Below, piece after piece: positions 1-5,981 of a stretch of 5,999 nucleotides of DNA. Within the stretch, counting starts at the first letter, position 1, and the number at the start of each line of letters is the position of its first letter. The DNA is from Bacteroidales bacterium UBA7574 (GTDB lineage Bacteria > Bacteroidota > Bacteroidia > Bacteroidales > Paludibacteraceae). A model generated the notes under the pieces. It searched no databases. It was not told the DNA's origin and saw only the letters and a program-made list of their open reading frames with translations. The DNA lies in contig DLLA01000004.1 in NCBI GenBank assembly GCA_002479035.1, positions 1 through 5,999 on the forward strand, given 5' to 3'. The position numbers and the translations under genes were made by a program.

Positions 1-1
1 T

Positions 2-988
2 ATTCAATGGCTTAGCGGTTATGCGCAGAGTTTCGGCGTATATGTACTCGGTGCTTTCGTGGCAGGTTTCTCCATGTGTTTGCTCAATATCGTGGTCAAC
101 CCTATGCTCAACACATTGGGCGGCGGTGGAAAACGCGGTAACCAACTCATTCAGTTCGGCGGCTCATGCAACTCCATTGGCGGTACATTGGCTCCTATCT
201 TCTTGGGTTATCTGATTGGCGGACAGGCAAGTACAGCCAACGTTTCGGACGCGGCACCTGCTATGCTCACTGCCATGCTGATATTTGTGGTAGCCTTCTT
301 GGTTATCTTCTTCACCAATATCCCCGAACCGCACATTGAAACTGCCGCACAGCGTGCAGCCGCTCAGGCACAAAAGGGAAAATACAGCCCGATGTCGTTT
401 CGTCATTTCGTATTGGGTGCCGTGGCAATCTTCTTCTATGTAGGCGTGGAAGTGGGTATTCCGAACACGGCAAACCTATATATGTCGGATAATCCTGCCG
501 TAGGTCCTATCATTGCCGGCACGGTAGTGGGTTTGTATTGGCTGCTGATGATGTGCGGACGTCTGTTGGGTGGTGCCGTAGGCGGTAAGGTCAGCAGCAA
601 GACGATGTTGGCTGCCGTATCGGCTACAGCCATTGTGATGTTGCTCTGCGTGATGTTCTTCCCCGAGACATGGGTGGTAACTTTCAAAGGTGTGGAACTG
701 CCAGTGAGCATGATAGTTATGTTCCTCTGCGGTCTGATGACCAGCGTGATGTGGGGGGCTATCTTCAATCTCGCGGCAGAAGGATTGGGTAAGTACACAC
801 CTGCTGCCAGCGGTATCTTTATGGCATTGGTTTGCGGTGGCGGTATCTTGCCGTTCTTCCAGAACATGTTGGCTGACCATGTCGGCTATCTGCTGTCGTA
901 TATCGTGCCGATTATCGGACTCCTGTACATATTCTTCTACGCCCTCATCGGCAGCAAGAACGTGAATAAAGATATTCCTACTGACTAA
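2..988 (+). CDS. MFS sugar transporter, fucose/glucose-galactose permease (FHS) type, 3' part only
   Basis: This is an inner-membrane major facilitator that probably imports a hexose by proton symport. The reading frame is open from base 2 to a TAA at 986-988, giving 328 visible residues; the true start and roughly the first 100 residues are off the left edge. The GTG at 59 is internal, because the protein continues upstream of it with membrane-like sequence (GYAQSFGVYVLGAFVAG). What is seen: many hydrophobic segments; an FGGSCNSIGGTLAP stretch (bases 152-193) typical of the FHS branch; a basic cytoplasmic loop around bases 340-400 that separates the two halves; and a GRLLGG...GGK motif near bases 557-595 that matches the MFS loop motif of the second half. 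The C-terminus ends in a short hydrophilic tail (KNVNKDIPTD). The ROK kinase follows after 19 bases, a pairing that suggests import then phosphorylation of the same sugar. The exact substrate (glucose, galactose, fucose or other) cannot be read from sequence alone. Confidence 0.9.
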   Translation: MQWLSGYAQSFGVYVLGAFVAGFSMCLLNIVVNPMLNTLGGGGKRGNQLIQFGGSCNSIGGTLAPIFLGYLIGGQASTANVSDAAPAMLTAMLIFVVAFLVIFFTNIPEPHIETAAQRAAAQAQKGKYSPMSFRHFVLGAVAIFFYVGVEVGIPNTANLYMSDNPAVGPIIAGTVVGLYWLLMMCGRLLGGAVGGKVSSKTMLAAVSATAIVMLLCVMFFPETWVVTFKGVELPVSMIVMFLCGLMTSVMWGAIFNLAAEGLGKYTPAASGIFMALVCGGGILPFFQNMLADHVGYLLSYIVPIIGLLYIFFYALIGSKNVNKDIPTD

Positions 989-1007
989 TTATCAAACTAC
1001 TACTTAT

Positions 1008-1967
1008 ATGGAAAAGCCGTATGTAATGGGCCTCGACATGGGAGGCACCAATTCAGTATTAGGTATCGTGGACGCACGCGGGCACGTGTTGGCGCGTACC
1101 TCTATCAAGACACAAGACTACCCCGTCATCACCAACTACGTCAAAGCGTTGTACGATGAGGCTATCAAGATTGTGGAGCCGCTGGGAGGCATGGAACAGA
1201 TACGCGGTATAGGTGCCGGTGTACCGGATGGCAACTACTACACGGGCATGATTGAGTATGCACCCAACCTGCCATGGAAGGGCGAAGTGCCTTTTGCCAA
1301 GTTGCTGAGCGACCAGTTTGGCATACCTGCCCGCATTACCAATGATGCGAATGCCGCGGCTATGGGCGAAATGACCTATGGCGCAGCCCGCGGCATGAAG
1401 GACTTTATCATGATTACTCTGGGTACGGGTGTCGGTTCGGGTATCGTCATCAACGGGCAAATGGTCTATGGACACGACGGATTTGCCGGTGAATTGGGGC
1501 ATACCAAAGCCGTGCGCGGCGAGAATGCCCGCCTGTGCGGTTGCGGTCAGAAAGGCTGTTTGGAGGCGTATGCTTCCGCCAATGGTGTGGCGCGTACTGC
1601 CAAAGAGATAGTGATGACCACGAATGAACCTACCCTGTTGCGCGAGTTGGACATCGACAGTATCACCTCAAAGGACGTGTACGATGCTGCTGTCAAGGGA
1701 GATGCCGTGGCTAAACGTATCTTCGACTTCACGGGACGCATGTTGGGAGAGAAGTTTGCAGACTTTATTGCCTTCTCGTCGCCTGAGGCTATCATCATGT
1801 TTGGCGGCTTGACAAAGAGCGGAGATTTCATTCTCAAACCGATAGTGGAAGCCATGAATGCCAACGTACTGCCGCACTGGAAAGACAAAGTAAAGGTCAT
1901 CTTCTCTGACCTCAAGGAGAGCGATGCCGCTATTCTCGGCGCATCGGCACTGGCTTGGGAGTTGTAG
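1008..1967 (+). CDS. ROK-family sugar kinase (glucokinase/fructokinase-like)
   Basis: This cytoplasmic ATP-dependent kinase of 319 residues, the usual ROK length, probably phosphorylates the hexose brought in by the transporter encoded just upstream. Seen in order: the N-terminal phosphate-binding loop GLDMGGTN (residues 8-15); the TNDANAAAMGE block (111-121), whose Asp113 is the expected catalytic base; the second ATP-contact loop LGTGVGSG (138-145); GELGH (161-165); and the ROK zinc motif CGCGQKGCLE (177-186), with Cys177, Cys179, Cys184 and His165 as expected zinc ligands. A FGGL loop (265-268) lies near the C-terminus. There is no helix-turn-helix extension, so this is an enzyme and not a ROK repressor. 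ATG 1008 is preferred because it sits just ahead of the phosphate loop; no Shine-Dalgarno is seen, as is usual in Bacteroidetes. Nothing appears truncated and all catalytic residues are present. Substrate choice among glucose, fructose, mannose or N-acetyl sugars is not resolved. Confidence 0.93.
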   Translation: MEKPYVMGLDMGGTNSVLGIVDARGHVLARTSIKTQDYPVITNYVKALYDEAIKIVEPLGGMEQIRGIGAGVPDGNYYTGMIEYAPNLPWKGEVPFAKLLSDQFGIPARITNDANAAAMGEMTYGAARGMKDFIMITLGTGVGSGIVINGQMVYGHDGFAGELGHTKAVRGENARLCGCGQKGCLEAYASANGVARTAKEIVMTTNEPTLLRELDIDSITSKDVYDAAVKGDAVAKRIFDFTGRMLGEKFADFIAFSSPEAIIMFGGLTKSGDFILKPIVEAMNANVLPHWKDKVKVIFSDLKESDAAILGASALAWEL

Positions 1968-1976
1968 AAAACGTTA

Positions 1977-2011
1977 ATAGCAGATAATTATCATACGGGT
2001 ACCCCTGCTAT
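1977..2011. repeat. Palindrome cluster at the kinase-deacetylase junction
   Basis: Outer arms ATAGCAG (1977-1983) and CTGCTAT (2005-2011) are perfect reverse complements and enclose two short palindromes, GATAATTATC (1983-1992) and GGGTACCC (1997-2004). The cluster covers every plausible rare start codon of the deacetylase. In RNA the outer arms could fold over the start region; in DNA the 10-bp palindrome could be an operator. Each element alone is short enough to occur by chance, so only their nesting is notable. Confidence 0.4.
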
Positions 2012-2628
2012 ATCAGTTCCCAACGTGGCTGCAACGCCTGTATAAGGGCGTCACGTGGCGGATAACACCATCGTCAAAGGTCGTATATCTGACCTTTGAC
2101 GATGGTCCTATACCCGAATGTACCCCGCAAGTGTTGGATATATTGGCACAATACGGGGCGAAGGCTACGTTCTTTATGGTCGGCGACAATGCCGCGCAAC
2201 ACCCTGATATTGTGGCACGTGTGCGGGCGGAAGGACACAGTATCGGCAACCACACCTACCATCATCTGAAAGGCTTCCGGTTTGCCACAAACACATATAT
2301 CAAGAATGTGGAGCATGCCGACGAGGTATTGCATACCCGTTTGTTCCGTCCTCCCTACGGGCGTATGCGCTATGCAGAGAAGTATGCCCTGCTCAAACAA
2401 GGGTACCAAATCTGCCTTTGGGATGTGCTGACCCACGATTACAACGCCCGCTACACGGCAAAAGATATGCTGTGGGTGGTGCAACACTACACCCGTAACG
2501 GAAGTATCATCAATTTTCATGACTCTGTCAAGACGCAAGACCGCCTGTTGTGTGCCCTGCCATTGGTGCTTGAATGGCTGCAAAGCGAGGGATATGAATG
2601 TCTTGCCATACCTGAACCCAAACGATAA
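1987..2628 (+). CDS. CE4 polysaccharide deacetylase (NodB-like), non-canonical start
   Basis: This is a metal-dependent carbohydrate esterase family 4 enzyme that removes acetyl groups from N-acetylated sugars in glycans; the actual substrate is unknown. All family motifs are seen: TFDDGP (bases 2092-2109) with the catalytic and metal Asp pair; the metal-binding HTYHH (2251-2265, form H-T-x-x-H); RPPYG (2347-2361); LWDVLTHDY around 2418-2444; and INFHDS (about 2509-2526) with the catalytic His. It is about 213 residues, the compact size usual in Bacteroidetes, with no clear signal peptide. The start is the odd point. The frame is open from 1981 (TAG at 1978-1980) and holds no ATG, GTG or TTG before the GTG at 2131, which lies after TFDDGP and so cannot be the functional start. 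Recalled homologues have about 30-35 residues before this motif, as here. ATT 1987 is a guess; ATA 1984, ATC 1990, ATA 1993 and CTG 2005 are alternatives. The family call is sure, the start is not. Confidence 0.87.
   Translation: MIIRVPLLYQFPTWLQRLYKGVTWRITPSSKVVYLTFDDGPIPECTPQVLDILAQYGAKATFFMVGDNAAQHPDIVARVRAEGHSIGNHTYHHLKGFRFATNTYIKNVEHADEVLHTRLFRPPYGRMRYAEKYALLKQGYQICLWDVLTHDYNARYTAKDMLWVVQHYTRNGSIINFHDSVKTQDRLLCALPLVLEWLQSEGYECLAIPEPKR
2067..2106. repeat. Perfect 16-bp inverted repeat inside the deacetylase gene
   Basis: Arms ACCATCGTCAAAGGTC (2067-2082) and GACCTTTGACGATGGT (2091-2106) are exact reverse complements around the 8-base loop GTATATCT. The right arm contains the codons of the catalytic TFDDG motif; the left arm encodes a variable stretch (PSSKV). 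The transcript should form a strong hairpin about 80 bases after the likely start. No T-run follows, so it is not a terminator. The structure is certain; a function for it is not. Confidence 0.9.
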
Positions 2629-2633
2629 TCCCA

Positions 2634-4520
2634 ATGCGACGACACCTTATATATATAGGTCTCTTTGCCGCCCTGCTCTGTACCGCCTGTGCCAACCGCG
2701 GCGGCGGACCGCAAGGTGGTCCGCGTGACACCATACCGCCTGCGGTAACAAAGGAACTACCCGTGAGCGGCACCCTCAATTTCCACGGCAAGAAAGTGGA
2801 GATTCATTTCGATGAGTACATCCAATTGGACGACATACAGAAGAATGTTCTGTTCTCTCCCCCGCAACAACGTCCGCCCGAGGTCAAGGCATTCGGCAAG
2901 ACACTGACGGTGACTTTCGTGGAAGACCTGTTGGACTCCACCACTTACACCATAGATTTCGGTGCCGCTATCTGCGATTACAACGAGAAGACTCCGTTGC
3001 ACGACTATGTATTCTCCTTCTCCACGGGCGACTATATTGACTCACTGGGCATAGAAGGATTGGTTATCAATGCAGAGGACCTCAATCCTGTGTCGGGCGT
3101 GGTGGTCGGCATCCACAGCAATCCCGAGGACTCGGCATTGAGCACCCTACCCTTTACCCGCATCACCCGCAGCGATGACGACGGCTATTTCGTCATTCAC
3201 AACATACGCAACGGTGCTTATCGGTTGTTCGCACTCAACGATGTCAGCCGCGATTACCTCTACCAACCCGGAGAAGCCCTCGCGTTTTCTGACACGATGC
3301 TCACCCCTTACCTTGACATCGTTGCCGAGCACGACACGCTGTGGCGCGACACCGTTGGCATCGACCTCACCACAGGCGACACGCTGTTTACCAGACAGAT
3401 AGACTCTGTCCACACCCACGAGGTGCGCTACTACGAGCCGCACGACCTTGTACTGTGGTACTTCACCGAGGACAAGCAGCGGCATTACTTCCGCGGTGTC
3501 TATCGGGAAGAGCAGCATGCCTTCACATTGATATTCGCCACTCCGCAGGACAGCATGCCCGCTATACGCGCTATGCGCCCGAGTGAAGCGGATAGCACCC
3601 GCTCTGACTCCGCGTGGGTTAACTGGTTGGATTACACCCTATTGCAGGCATCGCCAAACATGGATACACTCACCTATTGGCTCACGGACTCTGTTGCTAT
3701 ATCACAGGATAGCATTTACCTGCAAATGACCTACTTAACCTCCGATTCGCTCTATAATCTCGTGCCGCAAACTGACACGATATTGGCGGTGTATCGCCGT
3801 CCGCGTATGTCGCAGAAAGCGCGTGAGGCGCAGGAACGAAAGAAGCGCGAACGCAAACTGGAACTCAAAACCAACGCCTCGTCCAAGTTCGAGATATACG
3901 ACACATTGCGCATCTATTCGGCATTCCCGTTGGATTCGGTGCATAGTGATATGATTCACCTTGCGCACAAGGTCGATACCGTGCTGACACCCGTGCCGAT
4001 ACGGATAATGAAAAAGGACTCTATACGTATGCAGACCTGCGTGATAGCCAGGTTGGAACCTGCCGAGTCGTATGTATTGGAGATAGACTCCGCCGCGTGC
4101 CGCGACATCTACGGCGTGTGCAACGATGCCGTGAAGGCGAATATCCAACTCAAATCCACCGACGAATACGCCAATATCCTCGTGCGTATGGCGCAGTACG
4201 ACCCGCGGGCGCGTATCCAACTGCTCAACGAGAAAGACGCGGTACTGCGAGAACTGCCCGCCTTGCCCGACGGCACGAAGTTCGATTACCTCGCGCCGAC
4301 CACCTACTACCTGCGCCTCTACATTGACTTCAATGGCGACGGGCGTTGGACAACGGGCGACTGGCTCTCCAAGCGTCAGCCGGAACCGGTCTATTATTTC
4401 CCCAAGAAACTCAAGTTGCGCGCCAACTGGGATTTCGAGGAGACTTTCGACCACCTCGCCGTGCCGCAGGTGGATTCCAAGCCTGCCGCACTGCTCCCCA
4501 AGCCGACCGGCAAGAAATAG
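2634..4520 (+). CDS. Ig-like domain lipoprotein of Bacteroidetes type
   Basis: This is a 628-residue envelope lipoprotein of unknown function. Residues 1-18 form a short basic-hydrophobic signal peptide, and Cys19 in LLCTAC is the likely lipidated residue; Cys16 in the -3 place is slightly atypical. The sequence after Cys19 (ANRGGGPQGG) has no acidic cluster like the lipoprotein export signal known in Bacteroidetes, so I infer an inward-facing, periplasmic position. Domains in order: a Big_5-type Ig-like domain (about 33-132, starting DTIPP and ending YVFSFSTG); a carboxypeptidase-regulatory-like beta domain (about 138-220, with GYFVIHNIRNGAYRLFALND); a poorly conserved Asp/Ser/Thr-rich middle; a charged linker with many Lys, Arg and Glu (about 392-412); a second probable Ig-like region (about 415-510); and a conserved C-terminal block with DFNGDGRW (565-572), a possible calcium-binding loop. 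It starts 5 bases after the deacetylase stop, so translation is probably coupled. A structural or scaffold role is plausible but unproven. Confidence 0.88.
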   Translation: MRRHLIYIGLFAALLCTACANRGGGPQGGPRDTIPPAVTKELPVSGTLNFHGKKVEIHFDEYIQLDDIQKNVLFSPPQQRPPEVKAFGKTLTVTFVEDLLDSTTYTIDFGAAICDYNEKTPLHDYVFSFSTGDYIDSLGIEGLVINAEDLNPVSGVVVGIHSNPEDSALSTLPFTRITRSDDDGYFVIHNIRNGAYRLFALNDVSRDYLYQPGEALAFSDTMLTPYLDIVAEHDTLWRDTVGIDLTTGDTLFTRQIDSVHTHEVRYYEPHDLVLWYFTEDKQRHYFRGVYREEQHAFTLIFATPQDSMPAIRAMRPSEADSTRSDSAWVNWLDYTLLQASPNMDTLTYWLTDSVAISQDSIYLQMTYLTSDSLYNLVPQTDTILAVYRRPRMSQKAREAQERKKRERKLELKTNASSKFEIYDTLRIYSAFPLDSVHSDMIHLAHKVDTVLTPVPIRIMKKDSIRMQTCVIARLEPAESYVLEIDSAACRDIYGVCNDAVKANIQLKSTDEYANILVRMAQYDPRARIQLLNEKDAVLRELPALPDGTKFDYLAPTTYYLRLYIDFNGDGRWTTGDWLSKRQPEPVYYFPKKLKLRANWDFEETFDHLAVPQVDSKPAALLPKPTGKK

Positions 4521-4529
4521 TCCCGTCCT

Positions 4530-5147
4530 ATGCAAGTAACAAACCTATTGGCAGCCGCGTCCAGAGAGGAGTTTCGTGCGTGGTTGGCTGCCCATCATCA
4601 GTCGGAAAAAGAGTGCTGGGTGCAGGTGAAGCGCGGTCGCCCTGTGGACAACGGCACATTTTGGTACATTGATGCCGTGGAGGAGGCACTATGTTTCGGG
4701 TGGATTGACAGTACTACGAAAACTATTGACGGTGTACAAACACAGCGTTTTTGTCCGCGTCGCAAAGGCAGCAATTGGACGGAGCTCAACCTTGCACGGT
4801 GTCGCCGTATGGAACACTTGGGGCTAATGACTGACGCAGGCAGAGCCGTCTATCCCGAGAGGGGTCCCTGTGGTTACTCGGAGGATAGCGATGTCCTCGC
4901 TGCCTTGCAAGCCGACCCCATAGTGTGGGCGAACTACCGGCAACTGCCCGACCTATACAGGCGTGTGCGCATCGACACGATTGTCTTCAACAAGCACCGC
5001 CGCCCCGAACTATACCGTGCGCGGTTACAGAAGTTCATCGACAACACCCGCCAAGGTATCCTCTATGGAGAGTGGAACGACAACGGGCGATTGCTTTTTA
5101 ATGACGACGCGAGCCGCGTCGTCTCCCATACCAAGCATAACCATTGA
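4530..5147 (+). CDS. YdeI/OmpD-associated (OmdA) family protein
   Basis: This 205-residue soluble protein belongs to the YdeI/OmdA family, named after E. coli YdeI and an OmpD-associated Salmonella protein. The biochemical role is not established; family annotations mention bacteriocin or antimicrobial-peptide protection. Seen in order: an N-terminal FRAWLAAHH helix (15-23); the family block EALCFGWIDSTTKTID (52-67); QRFCPRRKGSNWTELN (72-87); GLMTDAGRAV (98-107); and the C-terminal OmdA-like helical part with LYRRVRIDTIVFNKHRR (142-158). There is no signal peptide or membrane segment, so it is expected in the cytoplasm. ATG 4530 is 9 bases after the lipoprotein stop and gives the usual N-terminus. 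The protein looks complete. A perfect 9-bp hairpin lies in its last codons (5103-5123) ahead of the pnuC start. No functional link to the neighbouring sugar genes can be seen. Confidence 0.9.
   Translation: MQVTNLLAAASREEFRAWLAAHHQSEKECWVQVKRGRPVDNGTFWYIDAVEEALCFGWIDSTTKTIDGVQTQRFCPRRKGSNWTELNLARCRRMEHLGLMTDAGRAVYPERGPCGYSEDSDVLAALQADPIVWANYRQLPDLYRRVRIDTIVFNKHRRPELYRARLQKFIDNTRQGILYGEWNDNGRLLFNDDASRVVSHTKHNH
5103..5123. repeat. 9-bp perfect hairpin near the 3' end of the ydeI-family gene
   Basis: GACGACGCG (5103-5111) and CGCGTCGTC (5115-5123) pair exactly around a 3-base loop AGC. It is GC-rich and sits 21 bases before the stop and 44 bases before the pnuC start. It encodes Asp-Asp-Ala-Ser-Arg-Val-Val, where GAC and GTC codons are naturally complementary. 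No T-run follows on either strand, so it is not an intrinsic terminator. It may slow ribosomes or protect a processed RNA end, or be a by-product of codon choice. Confidence 0.5.
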
Positions 5148-5167
5148 TATACTATAGATTATCCTAT

Positions 5168-5863
5168 ATGCAAGCCAAAGAAAAGATATATCTGTACGGA
5201 CTATTGATTACAGGCATAGCCGTGCAAGTCGTTACGTTTGTATTGCTTCCCGACAACCCGTGGTCGCTCGTCAGCGGAGTGCTCGGCATCTGTTCCGTGG
5301 TGCTGTGTTCGCAGGGCAATATCCTCACTTTTTTCTTCGGCTTCGGGCAGATACTCACTTACACGTACCTCTGCTATTTGGAGCGGTTCTATGCGGGTAT
5401 TGCCATGAACGTCTTTTATTTTGTCACACAGATATATGGCATCTACGCATGGCGCAAACGGCTGATACACAAAGAGACATCGGATACACTCTCCAATACC
5501 TCCACCGGTTCGTCCCAATCTGCGACAGCGGAAATCCGTACACGCCGCCTGTCCGTCAAGGCTGTCTCCGTTCTCTTGGTGTTTGTTATTGCTGTATCAT
5601 GGCTTACAGGTTGGTTGTTAAGCCGTTATACCGACGACACGCAGCCGTATCTGGATGCTTTCACCACCGTCCCCGCCATCGCGGCACAGGTGCTGATGGT
5701 ACTTGCCTACCGCGAACAGTGGTACTTGTGGCTCTTCATTGACGTGCTGTATGTCCTCCTCTGGCTCCGTGCCGGCAACTACTGCATGACCGCCCAGTAC
5801 GTCTTCTGGTGCATCAACTGCGTGTATGGTTTCCTCCACTGGAGTCGGAATGTCAAGGCGTGA
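5168..5863 (+). CDS. pnuC: PnuC-family vitamin/nucleoside transporter
   Basis: This 231-residue inner-membrane protein belongs to the PnuC family, facilitators that move nicotinamide riboside or related vitamins which are then trapped by phosphorylation inside the cell. Hydrophobic segments lie at about 8-26, 32-48, 51-70, 74-95, 131-151, 165-181, 185-202 and 208-226. The two halves each end in a similar block, seen as NVFYFVTQIYGIYAW (81-95) and YVFWCINCVYGFLHW (211-225), in keeping with the pseudo-symmetric SWEET-like fold. EQWYLWLFIDVLY (183-195) is the typical aromatic-rich segment ahead of the last helices. A Ser/Thr-rich loop (about 103-122) joins the halves. ATG 5168 is chosen over TTG 5144, which would overlap the ydeI stop and add eight residues of no membrane or family character. 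Close relatives carry nicotinamide riboside (PnuC), thiamine (PnuT), riboflavin (PnuX) or deoxynucleosides (PnuN). The thiamine option deserves thought because a TPP-riboswitch-like start lies just downstream, so the symbol names the family rather than a proven substrate. Confidence 0.87.
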   Translation: MQAKEKIYLYGLLITGIAVQVVTFVLLPDNPWSLVSGVLGICSVVLCSQGNILTFFFGFGQILTYTYLCYLERFYAGIAMNVFYFVTQIYGIYAWRKRLIHKETSDTLSNTSTGSSQSATAEIRTRRLSVKAVSVLLVFVIAVSWLTGWLLSRYTDDTQPYLDAFTTVPAIAAQVLMVLAYREQWYLWLFIDVLYVLLWLRAGNYCMTAQYVFWCINCVYGFLHWSRNVKA

Positions 5864-5902
5864 AGGTGTATTGTCAGCATAACCTAACGATAAAAATATA
5901 TA

Positions 5903-5957
5903 AATCACATACCAATCACATACTAATCACATACTAACGACATACTAAAAACATAGT
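5903..5957. repeat. 11-bp tandem repeat, about five copies, after pnuC
   Basis: Units of 11 bases run head to tail: AATCACATACC (5903-5913), AATCACATACT (5914-5924 and 5925-5935), AACGACATACT (5936-5946) and AAAAACATAGT (5947-5957). The first three are nearly identical and the last two decay, with ACATA kept in all. The 11-base period is close to one turn of DNA, so every unit would face the same side of the helix, as in arrays of protein sites. Slippage-made satellite DNA is the plain alternative. Confidence 0.85.
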
Positions 5958-5962
5958 ATTAA

Positions 5963-5970
5963 TACATTTT
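5963..5970 (+). promoter_or_regulatory. Weak candidate -7 box of Bacteroidetes type
   Basis: TACATTTT matches the Bacteroidetes -7 consensus TAnnTTTG except in the last base and would place a transcript start at about 5977, just ahead of the riboswitch-like bases. The partner -33 element (TTTG about 20 bases upstream) is not seen; that position falls within the tandem repeat. This is a tentative placement. Confidence 0.2.
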
Positions 5971-5981
5971 TAGTTCAAGGT

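Noticed and set aside
436..867. Overlapping minus-strand frames opposite the transporter
   Set aside because: Two antisense frames overlap each other and the well-supported transporter; neither shows a domain, so both are shadows.
2131..2628. Deacetylase starting at GTG 2131 (165 residues)
   Set aside because: This start removes the TFDDGP motif that lies in the same open frame immediately upstream, so it would encode an inactive enzyme.
2074..2634. Minus-strand reading frame of 186 codons opposite the deacetylase
   Set aside because: The + strand frame carries all five deacetylase motifs; the opposite product has no signal, domain or start context of note.
3735..4535. Long minus-strand reading frame of 266 codons
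   Set aside because: It lies wholly antisense to the lipoprotein gene, its product is rich in Arg, His and Gly with no recognisable motif, and the + strand protein has clear family domains. It is a by-product of codon composition.
5103..5123. Intrinsic terminator after the ydeI-family gene
   Set aside because: The stem is good but there is no T-run after it on either strand and it lies inside the coding sequence.
5144..5863. PnuC-family gene starting at TTG 5144
   Set aside because: It overlaps the previous stop, uses a weaker codon and adds eight residues without family character; ATG 5168 gives the expected N-terminus.
5903..5957. CRISPR-like array
   Set aside because: Units are 11 bases, directly abutting and without unique spacers; no cas genes are nearby.
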